DNA of 64,000 nucleotides. Source: Umbilicaria muhlenbergii (Eukaryota; Ascomycota; Lecanoromycetes; Umbilicariales; Umbilicariaceae). The notes under the pieces were generated by a model. That model did not search any database. It saw only the letters and a program-made list of their open reading frames with translations, and was not told the origin of the DNA. Each line of letters starts with the position of its first letter. The stretch's first letter is position 1. The stretch spans positions 2,853,506-2,917,505 of the forward strand of contig KK106984.1 in assembly GCA_000611775.1 (NCBI GenBank), in the 5' to 3' direction. Positions 23,035 to 34,292 of the stretch are shown here, piece after piece. Made by a program: the position numbers and the translations under genes.

Positions 23035-24247
23035 TCATCTGAGCTGTATCACCCGCATCTCTTCGTGTCCCTCCCTCTGCATGGTCCCGTGGTCGACTGA
23101 ATGCCCTCTGAATACACTGCCGTCTTCTTCGTTCATCGACGGGCCACGGCCCTCATCGTCGTAGATTCCTATGGCCGAGAATCTGGGCTTTGGCGCTTTG
23201 GGCCTTCGCGATCGGGGCGATGGCGAAGGACTGCGATTTCGTCGTCGCAGAAGGAGACAAAAAGCTAAGCCTGCGGCAGCAATGACCCCCAGGGGCACGC
23301 CGACGCCAATGCCTATCTTCGCTGAGTTTGTAAGACCGGTGGAGGGCGTGGGTGTTGCCGACGGACTCGTGAGGAGCGGCGAAGTCGTTGCGGATGACGA
23401 AGATGTTGCGAGCAAGGAGATGAATGTAGACGACGGAGTGGATGCGATTATGGTATTACCAGATGGTGTAGTCAATGTAGCCAAAGTCGTGGTGAGCGAT
23501 GAAAGGGATGTAGCCGACGGAGTGGGTATGGTCGCGGTACGATCAGGTGGCGTAATTAGGGCCGACGTAGATGTTGGTGGTACATTGGTTGTGGAGGTCG
23601 GTGTGATGCTCGAAGAAACCGATATTAAAGAAATTGATGTCGAAGAAACTGATGTCGAAGAAATTGATGTCGAAGAGACCGATGTCGACGAAACCGATGT
23701 TGACGAAATCGATGCCAAAGAAGAACCGCCTACCGTTGCTGCAAGACTGATGCCTTTCTTGTCATCACAACAGGTAGTGTTGGTATTACCGCAACACCAG
23801 GTTCCGTCGCTACATTGCTTCAGTTCTATGTTGCCAGACGCGCCCTGACGATGCGTGCACAGACGTCAGCTTATGGTGTTTCTTCCTGAGGGAAACAAAC
23901 AAGACGGTTGACAACGGTAAGACACTAACCACGCCCGAGTCGCAGAAACCTTTCAGACAGGACGGACTACCCCACGTCGGATCCGTACATGACTCTCTCC
24001 AGAACATGTTATCTGCGTTAGCCCCCCGAGTCTGGCATAGTCCATTCGGTAAACAGACATCGTCAAGTGTAGCCTGTGTGTGATTTGTGCCACAGCACAT
24101 TGACTGGGCGCCAGCGGCCGGATTACAAGGCTGATAAGCCGTGTCCGTGACCAGGGAGCCATCAGGATTATAGCACGCCGCCGCCGCTGCCCCCGACGCG
24201 AAGAAAGCAGCGTGCAGAAGACAAAAGTTGACGATGGCTTTCGTCAT
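23035..24247 (-). CDS. Secreted Cys-rich, Ser/Thr-rich single-pass membrane protein (wall-sensor-like)
   Basis: Two exons, 24247-23933 and 23844-23035; 374 residues. A signal peptide (MTKAIVNFCLLHAAFFASGA) is followed by a Cys-rich ectodomain of about 115 residues (CYNPDGSLVTDTAYQPCNPA, QSMCCGTNHT, CLPNGLCQTRG, CSDGTWCCG, TTCCDDKKGI). Next is a long Ser/Thr stalk starting with repeats of SSTSV/SSTSI, encoded by a 15-base DNA repeat. One membrane helix (IGIGVGVPLGVIAAAGLAFC) is followed by RRR and a cytosolic tail of about 70 residues. This order resembles WSC/Mid2-type surface sensors, but the Cys pattern is not the WSC domain; many moulds have such proteins without known function. The ATG at 24247 was chosen because the three codons before it lack an ATG. 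Confidence 0.82.
23611..23726. repeat. 15-base coding repeat in the Ser/Thr stalk
   Basis: Tandem units encoding SSTSV or SSTSI on the minus strand, with small substitutions. Such arrays often vary in copy number between strains. Confidence 0.7.
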
Positions 24248-25219
24248 TGATGCCACAAGAAACAGTCAAAGACTTGCGCATCTGCACATGTGGCGAAGAG
24301 GCCAGGAAGAAGGACTCGGAGAAAGAGGCATAAACGCACAAATCGCTTGCTCCAGTGTGCTTTTCAGTGGGAAGTAAAAGAAGTAGTCACTTTGATTTAG
24401 ATAAGAAGGCCGAACGCTAGGTCGGCACGGCAGGTATGCCTCCATCGCGGCCTGCACCGTCAGCCAGGCACGTCTCACCCAATCTTAATGATCTCCCTCA
24501 CAGCATGTTCTGGAGTGACCATGCCGTTAATGCGCCAGGTAGCGCTCCAAGCAAAAGGTGGCGCCTGCGGCATTGCAAGGCACGGGGGCAGAGCATGAAG
24601 CCGGCGAAGGGGGAACGCCATCGGTTCAGATACCACTTTCTGAGGAAAAAGGGCGGGGTGGTGCGTCTGTACGACGTCGAGAGCCAATGGCGAGGGGAGC
24701 GAAGGGTTCGACGAGGGCCGGATTTAGAAGCTTGGGAGGTCTGCAGGCGTGCATTATTCGTGCCGTGCCTCATGTTTGCTTTTCGAGTGTTGGAACGGGA
24801 CCAACACCACGGCGATGGATGACACGGTGGATGGAGCCCTTTATCTCAACACTGAGGCATGGCTTCCCCTCGACCCAATTAGTGCTGCACTACGGGAAGA
24901 CTCGAGGGCCAAAGGGGCTCGGTATTGATTGGCCTAGCGTCCGGCTCGGCTTGGTGCCCGATTCATTGGCTGAGAATCCGACTCGGCAATTTCCGATTGG
25001 CCGGCGAGATCTGGGCCTCGCGATTGTGCGGGTGCCTGCAGCCTTCCGAATTGAGCCAGGGCCGAAAAAGGTCAGAGGAACGCCCAACACCACGACCCGT
25101 ATTCAGGCTCAATGTCGTGATAATTCCCTCCAAGGAATTCCGCCGTTTCCCTCGGACGCTATCCTTGAAATGTCATCCTTTTGGAGCGATGATCGGTGCT
25201 AAGAAATACGCGTACAGCG
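24248..25219. other. Intergenic, no gene supported
   Basis: About 970 bases. A plus-strand frame of 214 codons at 24558-25202 has no ATG at its beginning, no splice logic and no family resemblance. Confidence 0.4.
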
Positions 25220-25620
25220 ACTGTCGGGTGTGCAGAATCGAGCATTGCCTGCCACTGGACGCGTCGCTGTCAACGTGGGGGGCAGTACCACCAGTAGGCT
25301 TCTGCCACAAAAGCTGCCATCGGTCCACCTGGTTGCGAGCAACTCCACCCCCCTGGTAGTGAGACCGTAGGGAAAGACTGCGATGTATTCGAAATTCTCG
25401 ATATCATTGCTCCAGCACCTAGCTCTTTCCCTCCCTCCAACTTCTTACCCGCTCGAGCGGCTGTACCTGCTGACGGCTGTCCTGCATTCTCTGTACAACC
25501 TCGGGTGCTGACCCGTTGAAACCGCGTCTGCAGCACCTCAGTGCGACCTCAGCGCGGCCCGTCCCGGCTGCCAAGTCGAGGCACCGTCACGAAGATCACA
25601 GTATAATCGGGGTGTTGAAT
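25220..25620 (-). pseudogene. Decayed duplicate of the 3' end of the membrane-protein gene at 26.8-28.6 kb
   Basis: About 400 bases align in the same orientation with 26595-26990. Shared blocks include GTCGCTGTCA, CCCCCTGGTAGTGA, CCGTAGGGAAAGA and GGGTGTTG. On the minus strand the piece corresponds to the last exon and 3' flank of the intact gene: it begins with codons for QHPD, as does that exon, and a little further reads LAAGTGR in a shifted frame. The reading frame is not maintained and no upstream exons are recognisable, so this is a truncated relic, not a gene. The distance between copies is about 1.4 kb. Confidence 0.55.
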
Positions 25621-26594
25621 GCACCTATGCATTGATTGCTTGATACAAACTCAACAACTGTTGTTTCGAACTCGACAGTGCATCTACCTACTGCGCCTCG
25701 TGCGCCAAAAACCCTAAGATGAACCGGGTGTACTTGGAGCAACGCTGAAGAAGCAAGCCGCGTGACGCTTTCAGGGCAAGACAGCCTTGCGAGCTCTGCG
25801 GAACAGACTACAAGATGGCCAGTGATCCACGAAACAACCCCCTCAGCCTCCGCCACCCCGTCTGGGCCAACCAGCCTAGCCAGCCCTGAGGCATGGTGGG
25901 TATTTAGGGCATTACCCTGAACAGAACACCATCAACATTGCCATCCCTATCACCTCCTGGCGCAGCCGGGAAAGGTTGAATTATCAAACCCGCCTTCTTC
26001 GTTGCCTTCAGCAGGAGATAAAGATGATCATGCCGCTCTTCGAAAAGTCACTTTAAGATAGCGAGCATGGCCCTTATGTTTGCGTCTTACAAAGCGTCAT
26101 AGAGGGCTGGAATTCTGCGACTCTCGGATTCACTTGCACTATCCATCTTGTTTTCGATTGGCGCCGACGTATTCGTGGACTGAATTTGAGATGCAACCAC
26201 GCTGGCGATTTGAGGCAAAGCAGCCAGGATGCTGCAAGCCATTCATCTGAGTATCATCCATATCTCATGCACTGACCCAATTCAAGCTCATTATCTTGAG
26301 GACTTCAAATGGTTGAGAGGGAGGACGCCGAAAGAGTTTGCCAAAACTGTAGTATGACCAGGTTGATGCCTTCGGTATCAGGTGGTCCCAAGCTGTAGCC
26401 GCCATCGCTCTTTTTATAGATAATTGATGAGGTCACGTGTTCGTATTGAGCACGTCACTTTTCCCTTGAAACCTCAAGAACGTGGACATGAGGTCCTACA
26501 GTAGAGACACTGAGCAAGTCCTCGTTCACCGTAGCACGGGCAACAGTTACTTGATATATCTGGTTCGATTTAGTAGTGGCGAAAAGTATCCAGA
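25621..26594. other. Spacer between the relic and the intact gene's 3' flank
   Basis: About 970 bases with no gene recognised. If the relic derives from a full duplicate, its upstream exons would be expected here, but I cannot see them. Confidence 0.4.
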
Positions 26595-26990
26595 GACAAT
26601 TCGCTGTTACGTGCGCAGAATCTGGCACTGCTGGCACAAAACCCCTCCATTCCACTGAAGTCATGTCGCTGTCATGGTGGCAGTACTAATAGCAGGCTTA
26701 TGCTACAGGAGCTGTGATCTTTCCTGCTGATTGCAAGCAAATCCCCCCCTGGTAGTGAAACCGTAGGGAAAGAACGAGATGCTGGCGAAGCTCAAAATGT
26801 CACTGTTCTTGTAATGAGCTCTGCGGCTGATGTCTCATCCGCTGTTTATGTTTAGAACTGCTGTCTGCGTTCCGTGTACAGTCTTCGGTGCTGATTCGTC
26901 GGAGCTCTTTTGCCGCATCTCGACCCGACCGGTGCCAGCAGCCAAATCCACCTTTAAAGATACCAGGTGAAAGTCAGGGTGTTGCTGCGA
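26595..26990 (-). repeat. Second copy of the 3'-end repeat (last exon and 3' flank)
   Basis: Direct repeat partner of 25220-25620; it covers the last coding exon and 3' untranslated flank of the membrane-protein gene. Confidence 0.55.
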
Positions 26991-28570
26991 ATATACGAGT
27001 TAACACGACAGAGTCTTAAGCCGTTGAATAGAGTTGCAACAAGCAATACCTTTGTTACGTATCGAAGCGCAATTTCACGTATTGCAGCCGCCAGAGAAGT
27101 GATGCCAATGATGAACGGGATTAGTTGGCCGGTCGCTTGTAGAGTATAGACACCGGATATACTGTTCGCGGTGAGGGTGAGCTCGATGAACACTATGAAA
27201 CAGGCCATCGTAGTCAGAAGCACTGCGTGAAATACAACGCATAGACCCTGCAGAACGGAGCTGTGGACGTATCAGCCTCACATTAGACGACATAGGTAAT
27301 AGTGAACAGACCCTGCTTGAGTATCTTGCGGCGCATTTCCTTCTGTCTCTTCTGTCCCCCGACTCAGGAATCCGATGTAAGCTTTGACTAGGTCGTTGAG
27401 GCTGGGCGGGTTCTCATGCTTCTCTGCTGGTTCTTGATTCAGAGGCACCCCAGCGTGTTCGACCGTACCTGAGTTGGTATATAACTCGAGGATGTCGAGG
27501 AATGGGCCGAAACTGACTGAAGACGTAGGAAGGAAGGATCTGCTGAAGAAGTACTTCTTTACAGGTTCTGGAAGTTTATTCCAAGACCTAAAGAGCCGAC
27601 TATCTCCAAATTTAGGTCCAAAGAAGCGGTGCGAAATAACGTCCATAGTGAGCCAAAGCATAGCCCTCAGGACTATGTACAGTACAAGAAAGAGCCAAAA
27701 TATTGGGACTGCGAGAATGATGGAAACAGCCTTGAAGAATGTGACCATAGTAGGTGACAGTTCTTGTCTTCCGAAGAAGAACACCACGGCATCGCACTGT
27801 GTAGCATCGGCTGCGTTTTGTCGTAATCTCCAGGGAAACCACCACAAGTAGATGTTGACAGAGGCGACCATGGACGCGATTGCAGTTCTCCAGAAAACCC
27901 CGGACCACGAGAGATAATGATATTTTACGGATGATGCAGAAGTAAAAGACATATCTACGGTGGACATCTTCACAACGTCCAACATCGCCTTGAGGAGCCT
28001 AAACCCTCCTGTACTACTAGTGTCTGCCAAGGCAGCTTTCAATCTGCGAAGGACCTTCTCCCATCCACCTTCCTTAGAAGCGTACCATGAAGTCAAGGAC
28101 ATCCGGGTCCTCTCGACCATACTTGCAATCGAAGCAGGCGTCAAAAAGTAAAGGCGCATCCCAAGAAAGCTCAACACAGTGAAGAAGAAGCCGAAGCAAA
28201 TCAGTAGCATTATATAGACCTCAACAGGTTTGATGTTACCGCTGGCAATAGATGTGAAAATGGCAGTGACAACAGCTAATACGAATATAGAGTTAGCATC
28301 GTGACTTCGGCCGGCCTCGTTGGGCGACAACGTGTTCGTGAGCCAGGACGCAATCCATTGCAAGTAGACGCCGAGTCTAATGCCGAGTCCGTAGAAGTCG
28401 GAGTTGCCTTCGAAGCCGGGGCAGGAGGGCGCCCTTTGATGTAGCCTAGGGGCTTCGGAGATTCTATTTTGCGCGTTGATTTTCTGTGAGTGAGGACCGA
28501 CGGCGGAGGCGTTGATAAGCAGGACAGGTAGAAGGAAGGCTACGTATGCCAGCACCTTCGATTTTAGCAT
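26835..28570 (-). CDS. Multi-pass membrane protein of unknown function
   Basis: Three exons, 28570-27312, 27260-27050, 26984-26835; 539 residues with matching phases. A signal peptide (MLKSKVLAYVAFLLPVLLIN) precedes a short ectodomain. Membrane segments include FVLAVVTAIFTSIA, VEVYIMLLICFGFFFTVLSF, VFWRTAIASMVASVNIYLWW, VSIILAVPIFWLFLVLYIVL, GLCVVFHAVLLTTMACFIVF and QLIPFIIGITSLAAAI. Between the early and middle segments lies a soluble loop (TSWYASKEGGWEKVLRRLKA). The last exon adds a cytosolic tail (QHPDFHLVSLKVDLAAGTGR). Exon 2 to 3 splicing at AAAG|GTATTG is favoured over reading on, because the last exon stays open and is the part that was duplicated. The layout fits uncharacterised mould membrane proteins; I cannot assign a function. 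Confidence 0.75.
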
Positions 28571-29380
28571 TGCGCCCTGGCAGCGAGGGGTTTCGTGGAA
28601 GCTGGTAGACTCTTAAAGGATTAAGATAGCTGAGCTAGAAAGATAGGATAGCTAATATAGATGTAGGACCGATGCGATGTGATTGTCCAAGGTGGGCAGG
28701 CTTTGAAAAAGGAAAAGAGAGGGGAACGCCCTCTTCGCAGTCACATGCTGGTTGGCGGAACACGGGTGGGTGACGCATCGTTCTGAGGAGAGGTATTTTA
28801 CGCTGGAGGGAAAACTATTGGCTATCGTTCATTGCGAATGGCTCGTAGTGGAGGGGGTGTGTTGTGAAAATCTCAGCCTCGTCCTCTGAGAATTGGCTGA
28901 CACAAACTTAGCCCCAGCCCCGCCTTCAGCCCTAGCACCAAAATGGGAACCATTGTTGGCCCTCGTTCAATTGCTCGATCGCTATTCGTACTCAGGACGA
29001 TTTTACCGGAGATCACTACTAGGGAGTGATGCACCAAGATTAAAACTGTCCTGAGTGATAGTAGCTGCGTTGTGCGGGCAGAAGACTAATGCCTCCGTAA
29101 CGCCTCGCGACGAATATATATGTGCCCTTTATCCTTCACTCTCCGTCGGGCCATATAACTTGACCCTGTATATTACATCCTCGACAGCTGAGAAGGTGCT
29201 AATGCTTGAACATAGCATACATCAATAGAACTAAGCTGAATTGAACCGTTACCGAGTAGTCTATCGGGTATTTACAAGTAGCCCCAGCCCCCCAAACACC
29301 AACTACCGTAAACCAATAGCCTCCAAGAACAAGTTATCCTATTCTAGCCCTTGGCCCCCTACCCAATCTCAGTCCATTCC
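28571..29380. other. Intergenic, no gene seen
   Basis: About 810 bases between the membrane-protein start and the CDF transporter stop. No recognisable feature. Confidence 0.4.
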
Positions 29381-30853
29381 TCACAGCTCTTTCTTCAAGA
29401 AATGCTCCGGCTTATGGCTGGTCTCGTAATCGATATGAACATACGCCCTCTCCACATTCGGCAGACTCTCCAGCTTCGTCTGTAGCTCCTCAGCAACATC
29501 GTGCGTAGCTCGGAGGCTCTCACTGGGATCCATGACCACGTCTACCTCGACAATCACACGCGGGCCGCTGTGGTAGGCGCGAACGGTGTCGATGGCCGTG
29601 ATCATGGGCGAGTGCGTCATGGCTGTAATTTTCGCACGTCAGCTTGCTGCTCTTTGAGTGTGTAGGAGAAAAGGAACCAGAAAGGACTGACAGATATAAG
29701 TAATCCACTGCTGCATCTGCGTGTCCGCCGTAACGCCAATAAGAAGTTGAAACTCCGCGTACGCGGTCTTCAGCCACAGCGTCGCGATCAGAACCGAAAG
29801 GATAATAGCACCCATCGGGTCGATCCACCATATCAATTTGCTTCCGCCCACGGATGTGAGCAGACCGAAGCCGTTGATGAAGAGGTCGTTGCGGTGGTCT
29901 TCCCACAGTATGTGGATTTGCGAGTAGACTTTCCGTAATGCCCAGCAATACAAGAACAGCGCTAGCTTCACGGTGAATGCAATAGCAACCACGATGATCG
30001 ACGGCAAGTGTAGATGTTTCGTATCCCCGTCTCCTCCCTTTGCTTTATCACCACTCTTGTGGGTTGCGATTTCCTGCGCCGAGAGCACAATCAGGATGAA
30101 TGATACGGCTGTCATGAGGAAGCAGAAGACGATGTTCCCCGCCGTCTCGATCCTTGCCTTCCCGCTGGGGAACTTTCTCGGGTCCACGCTCCGGACAGCG
30201 CGGTTGCAGACGATGAGCGTGAGATTGGACATGGGATCGAAGAGGGCGTCTGCCATGGTCGTAAATAGCGAAAGGGAGCCCGACGAGGTAGCGGCGTAGA
30301 GTTGTAAACCTGCCAAAAGGACGTTGGCTGCGAATGAGCCCTGCACTGCGATCTTGAATTTGAGGTGGTTCTCCCCATCGAACTGCTTGGCAAGGCGGAC
30401 ATGCTCGTCCACCGGCCGAAGCAGGCGCTCGATGTTCTCATTCTGGCTTTCGTAGAACCCTTGAAGCTTCCTTGCTTTTGTAGCCTCCCTGTTGGTAGTG
30501 ATAGGACCGAAGCCGTCACGCTTCCGAGAGGTGTTGGCCCGTATGAGATTGATCTCGCTCGAGGTCTTTAGCCGGGATGACAGCTGGTACGGGTCGTTCT
30601 CGAGGGTGTACTGTGGTGGTGTGTTGCCCTCGACATCGGAGTCTGGACTGGACGGCGCTGCTCCATGTCGGGAGATAGGGTCGTTGTCTTGTGATGAAGG
30701 GGTCGTCGGCTCGAACGAGGTACTGACTGCACGCTTAGAGGGTGTGTTCGTGTCCGCTATCTGCGGAATTGGCGTCGAGGATTGTTCAGCCCGGTCGGGG
30801 TGGAGATGAAATGGGTGAGGGTGCATTGAGATCGCATGCTCAGGGCCGGCCAT
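29381..30853 (-). CDS. Cation diffusion facilitator (CDF) metal transporter
   Basis: Two exons, 30853-29692 and 29622-29381; 467 residues. CDF proteins export divalent metals (Zn, Mn, Fe, Co) from the cytosol in exchange for protons. The first 150 residues are a Pro/Ser-rich cytosolic extension. The membrane domain starts with FKIAVQGSFAANVLLAGLQL. Metal-site residues appear in SLFTTMADALFDPMSNLTLI (the D-x3-D of TM2) and in HILWEDHRNDLFINGFGLLT (the HxxxD of TM5). TM6 and the C-terminal ferredoxin-like domain follow (DPMGAIILSVLIATLWLKTA, MITAIDTVRAYHSGPRVIVE, VHIDYETSHKPEH). The splice joins WITYIS to MTHSPMITAIDTV, as in other family members. The DxxxD pattern in TM2 suggests Mn or Fe rather than Zn (inference). 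The ATG at 30853 is the first in frame. Confidence 0.9.
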
Positions 30854-31799
30854 CAGATAAGATATGCTGCTCGGCACTTTTTTCTTAAAAACTTCGAGTT
30901 GTCTTGTGGGATAAGCCTAGGATTCAGCACTGTTGATAGCGAGTTGCAGATGGATGTCAACAGAGCAATGCAGTCGTTATCTCAAGCACCCCTGATGATA
31001 GATAACTGGGAAGGAGCGGCGGGAGTCTGGTCAGAGGTACAGCTGCGGACGCCCACCAGTCATTTTCAAGCAAGGCTTTCAGGCTTTGACCATGATGCCA
31101 ATCTCCTTGTTCTGATGCCTGAGTTTGCCAAGACACACGGCTGTGGCAATGCGCGGGCACGGCGGCAAGGTCAAGGCTCAACGTTCGAAGGTTCAAACGC
31201 CCGCTGCATCCGCAGCCAATCTATGTTGCTGCCTTTATCATGCTCCTGAGTGGCGTGGCTTGGACATTCGCGCGCCCAGCTCAGCCCTGTCGTTTGTGGA
31301 GCACAGCACAGGGCTGAGGCCAGCGCGGGCTGATCAGTCTAAAATATTAAAATATTGCGCTTTGACGGAATAAGTTACCCAGTCATCGCATGCAAAATTG
31401 GCGGACCGGGAATAACATTCAAACCGAGGGCCGGGCCTTGTTATCTCCAGAAATTCATTCGAGCAAACTCCTCCTACTACGAGCATGCCCTAGAGTGCAA
31501 TTGACAATCATCCACCAAATCGGCGAAGGGACGAATAAGATGCGTGCTCCAGAGTGAAATATCAAAGCACTATCTCATCTCAAAACCATGTGTTGCGCGA
31601 TTGACAGGCGACTCCCCATCTACTCTAGATGTGTATCCTGTCCCGACCGAACTCCTTTTCTAACCCTCCCAAAGGAACGCCCTAGAACCCCCCGTGCTGA
31701 AAGTCTAACCCACAGAAATCGCCCAAAACCCTGCTCTTTCCCTCCGTCACCCATTACCCCAAACCCATCACACTAGTCATCCCTCAACCCCCTCGCTAT
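30854..31799. other. Intergenic, no gene seen
   Basis: About 950 bases between the CDF start and the mannosyltransferase stop. C-rich plus strand from about 31640. Nothing recognised. Confidence 0.4.
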
Positions 31800-33608
31800 T
31801 CACATCCCACACCCCCCTTTATCCCCTCCTCCCTCCCCCTCCCGCACTCCTCCCCCCTCCTCCCCAACCCCAACCCCAAACGTCCCCACCAAATACCCCC
31901 TCGTCCGCTCACACGCCACCTCATCCCTCCAAAACCCCCTACAAGCCAACCCAGCCATAACACCCCACATATCCCTCTCGGGATCGACATCCCACCCCTT
32001 CAACCCCCGGCTCTGGTTAAAACCCGGTCGCCACGCCGGTTCGTCTTTGAGACGAAGGATGCGTTTGTGTGTGATGAGGAGGGGGAAGAGGGGGTCGGTG
32101 GGGGTGGAAAAGCGGCCAGTTGTTTGCGGGGTGGGGGGTCCGGAGGTGTAGGTGTTGGCATGAGTGAGGTTTTGAGGGGTAGGGATGGCGGGGCAGATGT
32201 CGCACATGAAACTCCGCACGCCCCATTTCTTCCAGTTGGCGTGCAGGAAGAGGGGGGTGAAGGAGCGCCAGTCCTCCCGGGGCTGCGGGAGCTTGGGTTT
32301 GGTCTTGATTCTTCGTTTCGTGGTGATAGGGTGGGAGGCGGTTAGAGTAAGAGGAGGTGGTGATGATGGAGAAGGCGAGCGCGGATCTGCTTGTACCATG
32401 GCGATTGGAAGCCCATTCTGTCGGTTCTCCCATAGGTTGCGGACTGGTTGAGGGACAAGGTACCAGGGCGCGTTGAGAGAGCGTAGGGCTGTTGGGAAGG
32501 TGTCTTTGTCACCCCAGCCGGGGCCGCCTTGCGTTATTATGGTGTAGAAGTATGAGGGACCATGGTAATTGTAATAGGTGGATAGGCAGAGGGTCTGATT
32601 GTGAAGTAAGTTGTCAGCGTGGGAGTTGTGGACGTTGAAGAGCGAACCTGGGGAGTGGCTTACCTTCCAATGTCGCCGCTTGTCCCATAGCATTTGTCCT
32701 GATTCGACGGTTTGTATACTTGACACCAGTGGATTTACCTTGTCGTTGCTGGCGCCGGTGATGTACCCTGTCAAGGGGGATTCGGTGCTTTTCCAGAAAT
32801 CAGGCCAGAGTATTACTCCTGTCTCTTGGAATTCCTTTGTGTCGAATAGGGTATCAGGACTCCGAATAGCATTGCTGTCGGCATCTACGGAGAGGATCTC
32901 CTGAAAGGACGAGAGCAGCATTGCAGCCGGCTTGAGCTGGTAACCAGTAAGATTCGAAACATCCATATAGTCGCTCAACAGTCGACAAGCTATCCCCTCC
33001 CGTGCGACTTCGTTGCACCACTCTGGCTGCGCTTCGATGTCATTCTTCATCCATAGCTCTACTGGGAGCTTGCTGCCCACATGCCGCAGCATTCCCAATG
33101 AAGTCGCTGCAAACTCAGAATAGTTGCCTCCGCCCACAATGATGATGCCTCGACCGGTGTGGAGGTTCTCTGGATATGTCGGTAGTGCAGCGACGAGGGC
33201 GGCGTGTGTCTCTCGTGACGCTTCGACATCTTTGGGGTCGAGGGATAACGCATGGGAAATTGTATAGTAATCTGTGACCTTCTTTTCATGTCTAATAATG
33301 AATTCCTCAGGTCGCTGGAGGTCGGGGGTGGGCTTGTGCGCGTCGAAGAGCTCTCGCAGGTCCTGCCATACTTTCGAGGCGGCTGCAGCTTTGATTGGAG
33401 GTGGAAGATGGATGGTCGCACAGGCAGGGCCGGCCTTCAATTTGTGTGCCCATGTCCGACGAAAGGTCTCTTGGTAGAGAACGACTGTGTAGAGAGCGAT
33501 GACCACAAGGACCAGAACCAATATTTGATTGCGCCGTGGCACTGAAGGACGTTGTCGGCGAAGACATTCAGTGATGCTGGTGGCTCGAGGGCGCCAAGAC
33601 GCCAGCAT
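31800..33608 (-). CDS. GT71 alpha-mannosyltransferase (MNN2-like)
   Basis: Two exons, 33608-32664 and 32594-31800; 579 residues. A type II Golgi topology is clear: short basic cytosolic tail, one anchor (QILVLVLVVIALYTVVLY, about residues 29-45), then a lumenal catalytic domain. GT71 landmarks are GIIIVGGGNYSEFAATSLGM, LPVELWMKNDIE, the metal-binding DAD in ILSVDADSNAIRSPDTLFDT at residues 242-244, and GVILWPDFWKST. Members add alpha-1,2-mannose branches to N-glycan outer chains. The intron (69 bases) is a multiple of three with no stop; removing it joins DKRRHWK to TLCLSTYYNYHGPSYFY, the family sequence. The last 70 residues are Gly/Glu-rich where the coding strand becomes G-rich. Confidence 0.88.
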   Translation of the reverse strand: MLASWRPRATSITECLRRQRPSVPRRNQILVLVLVVIALYTVVLYQETFRRTWAHKLKAGPACATIHLPPPIKAAAASKVWQDLRELFDAHKPTPDLQRPEEFIIRHEKKVTDYYTISHALSLDPKDVEASRETHAALVAALPTYPENLHTGRGIIIVGGGNYSEFAATSLGMLRHVGSKLPVELWMKNDIEAQPEWCNEVAREGIACRLLSDYMDVSNLTGYQLKPAAMLLSSFQEILSVDADSNAIRSPDTLFDTKEFQETGVILWPDFWKSTESPLTGYITGASNDKVNPLVSSIQTVESGQMLWDKRRHWKVSHSPGSLFNVHNSHADNLLHNQTLCLSTYYNYHGPSYFYTIITQGGPGWGDKDTFPTALRSLNAPWYLVPQPVRNLWENRQNGLPIAMVQADPRSPSPSSPPPLTLTASHPITTKRRIKTKPKLPQPREDWRSFTPLFLHANWKKWGVRSFMCDICPAIPTPQNLTHANTYTSGPPTPQTTGRFSTPTDPLFPLLITHKRILRLKDEPAWRPGFNQSRGLKGWDVDPERDMWGVMAGLACRGFWRDEVACERTRGYLVGTFGVGVGEEGGGVREGEGGGDKGGCGM

Positions 33609-34292
33609 CCTGAAGGAAGAGAAGCGTCCCAATCAGATTGAAAGGGTGCTGTTCCATTCAAACGAGCAAGCTCAGTTCCCTCTCTCTACGTCTCACCAAT
33701 ATAAATCATGGAGTAAGCCGGCAGACATGAATCCGAACGAGAAATAGCGTTGCCCGTAGCCATTAGAGTAGGTACCCGGTCGCTGTGGCTTTCCCCTTTG
33801 CTCGTACTAGATGTACTACGCCGGTATGGGCGTCATGGTCTGAGGAGTCCAGAGCACACGCCACCAGAGTCAAAATCGATGGCTTCACACTCTATCTTGC
33901 CCGGGAAAGCTACTAGCAGTGTGATAGCAGAGTCAGATAGTGGCATCAAGCACAGGGTCCTCCATACCATATCAATCATTCCCTCAAGGTGCAGCCAGTT
34001 CATGTGAGTTTCCCTGTGGATAGTGCCTGACGCGGGTAATGCCTTCGACGTCTCCATGGCAATCTCTGCATTCTGGTCCTCTTATGCCGTTAAACCTACT
34101 TCAATCGTGATGCATCGTGCTTCAAAGGCTACTGCACTGCGACGCGGCCCAGTGCTTCTCAACCCGCTCCAATACCTCCTAGCTTGATCGAGTCCGTCGT
34201 CCAAAGCCACCGACATTTTGTTATGCTCGCGGCAATGGTGTAAACCAAACCTTCTCCTCTGATCAGAACGTTCAAGCCTGAGCCAGCCAGGA
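33609..34292. other. Intergenic, no gene seen
   Basis: About 680 bases between the mannosyltransferase start and the MYND relic start; it would hold both promoters. Nothing else recognised. Confidence 0.4.

Noticed and set aside
23171-23848. Plus-strand frame of 225 codons with Asp/Val/Glu repeats
   Set aside because: Antisense shadow of the Ser/Thr-repeat stalk of the minus-strand surface protein.
24558-25202. Plus-strand frame of 214 codons
   Set aside because: Begins with a non-ATG codon, has no family resemblance and mixed low-complexity composition.
25220-26990. Direct repeats read as terminal repeats of a retroelement
   Set aside because: The repeat contains the last exon of a host gene and there is no primer site, no coding core and no target duplication.
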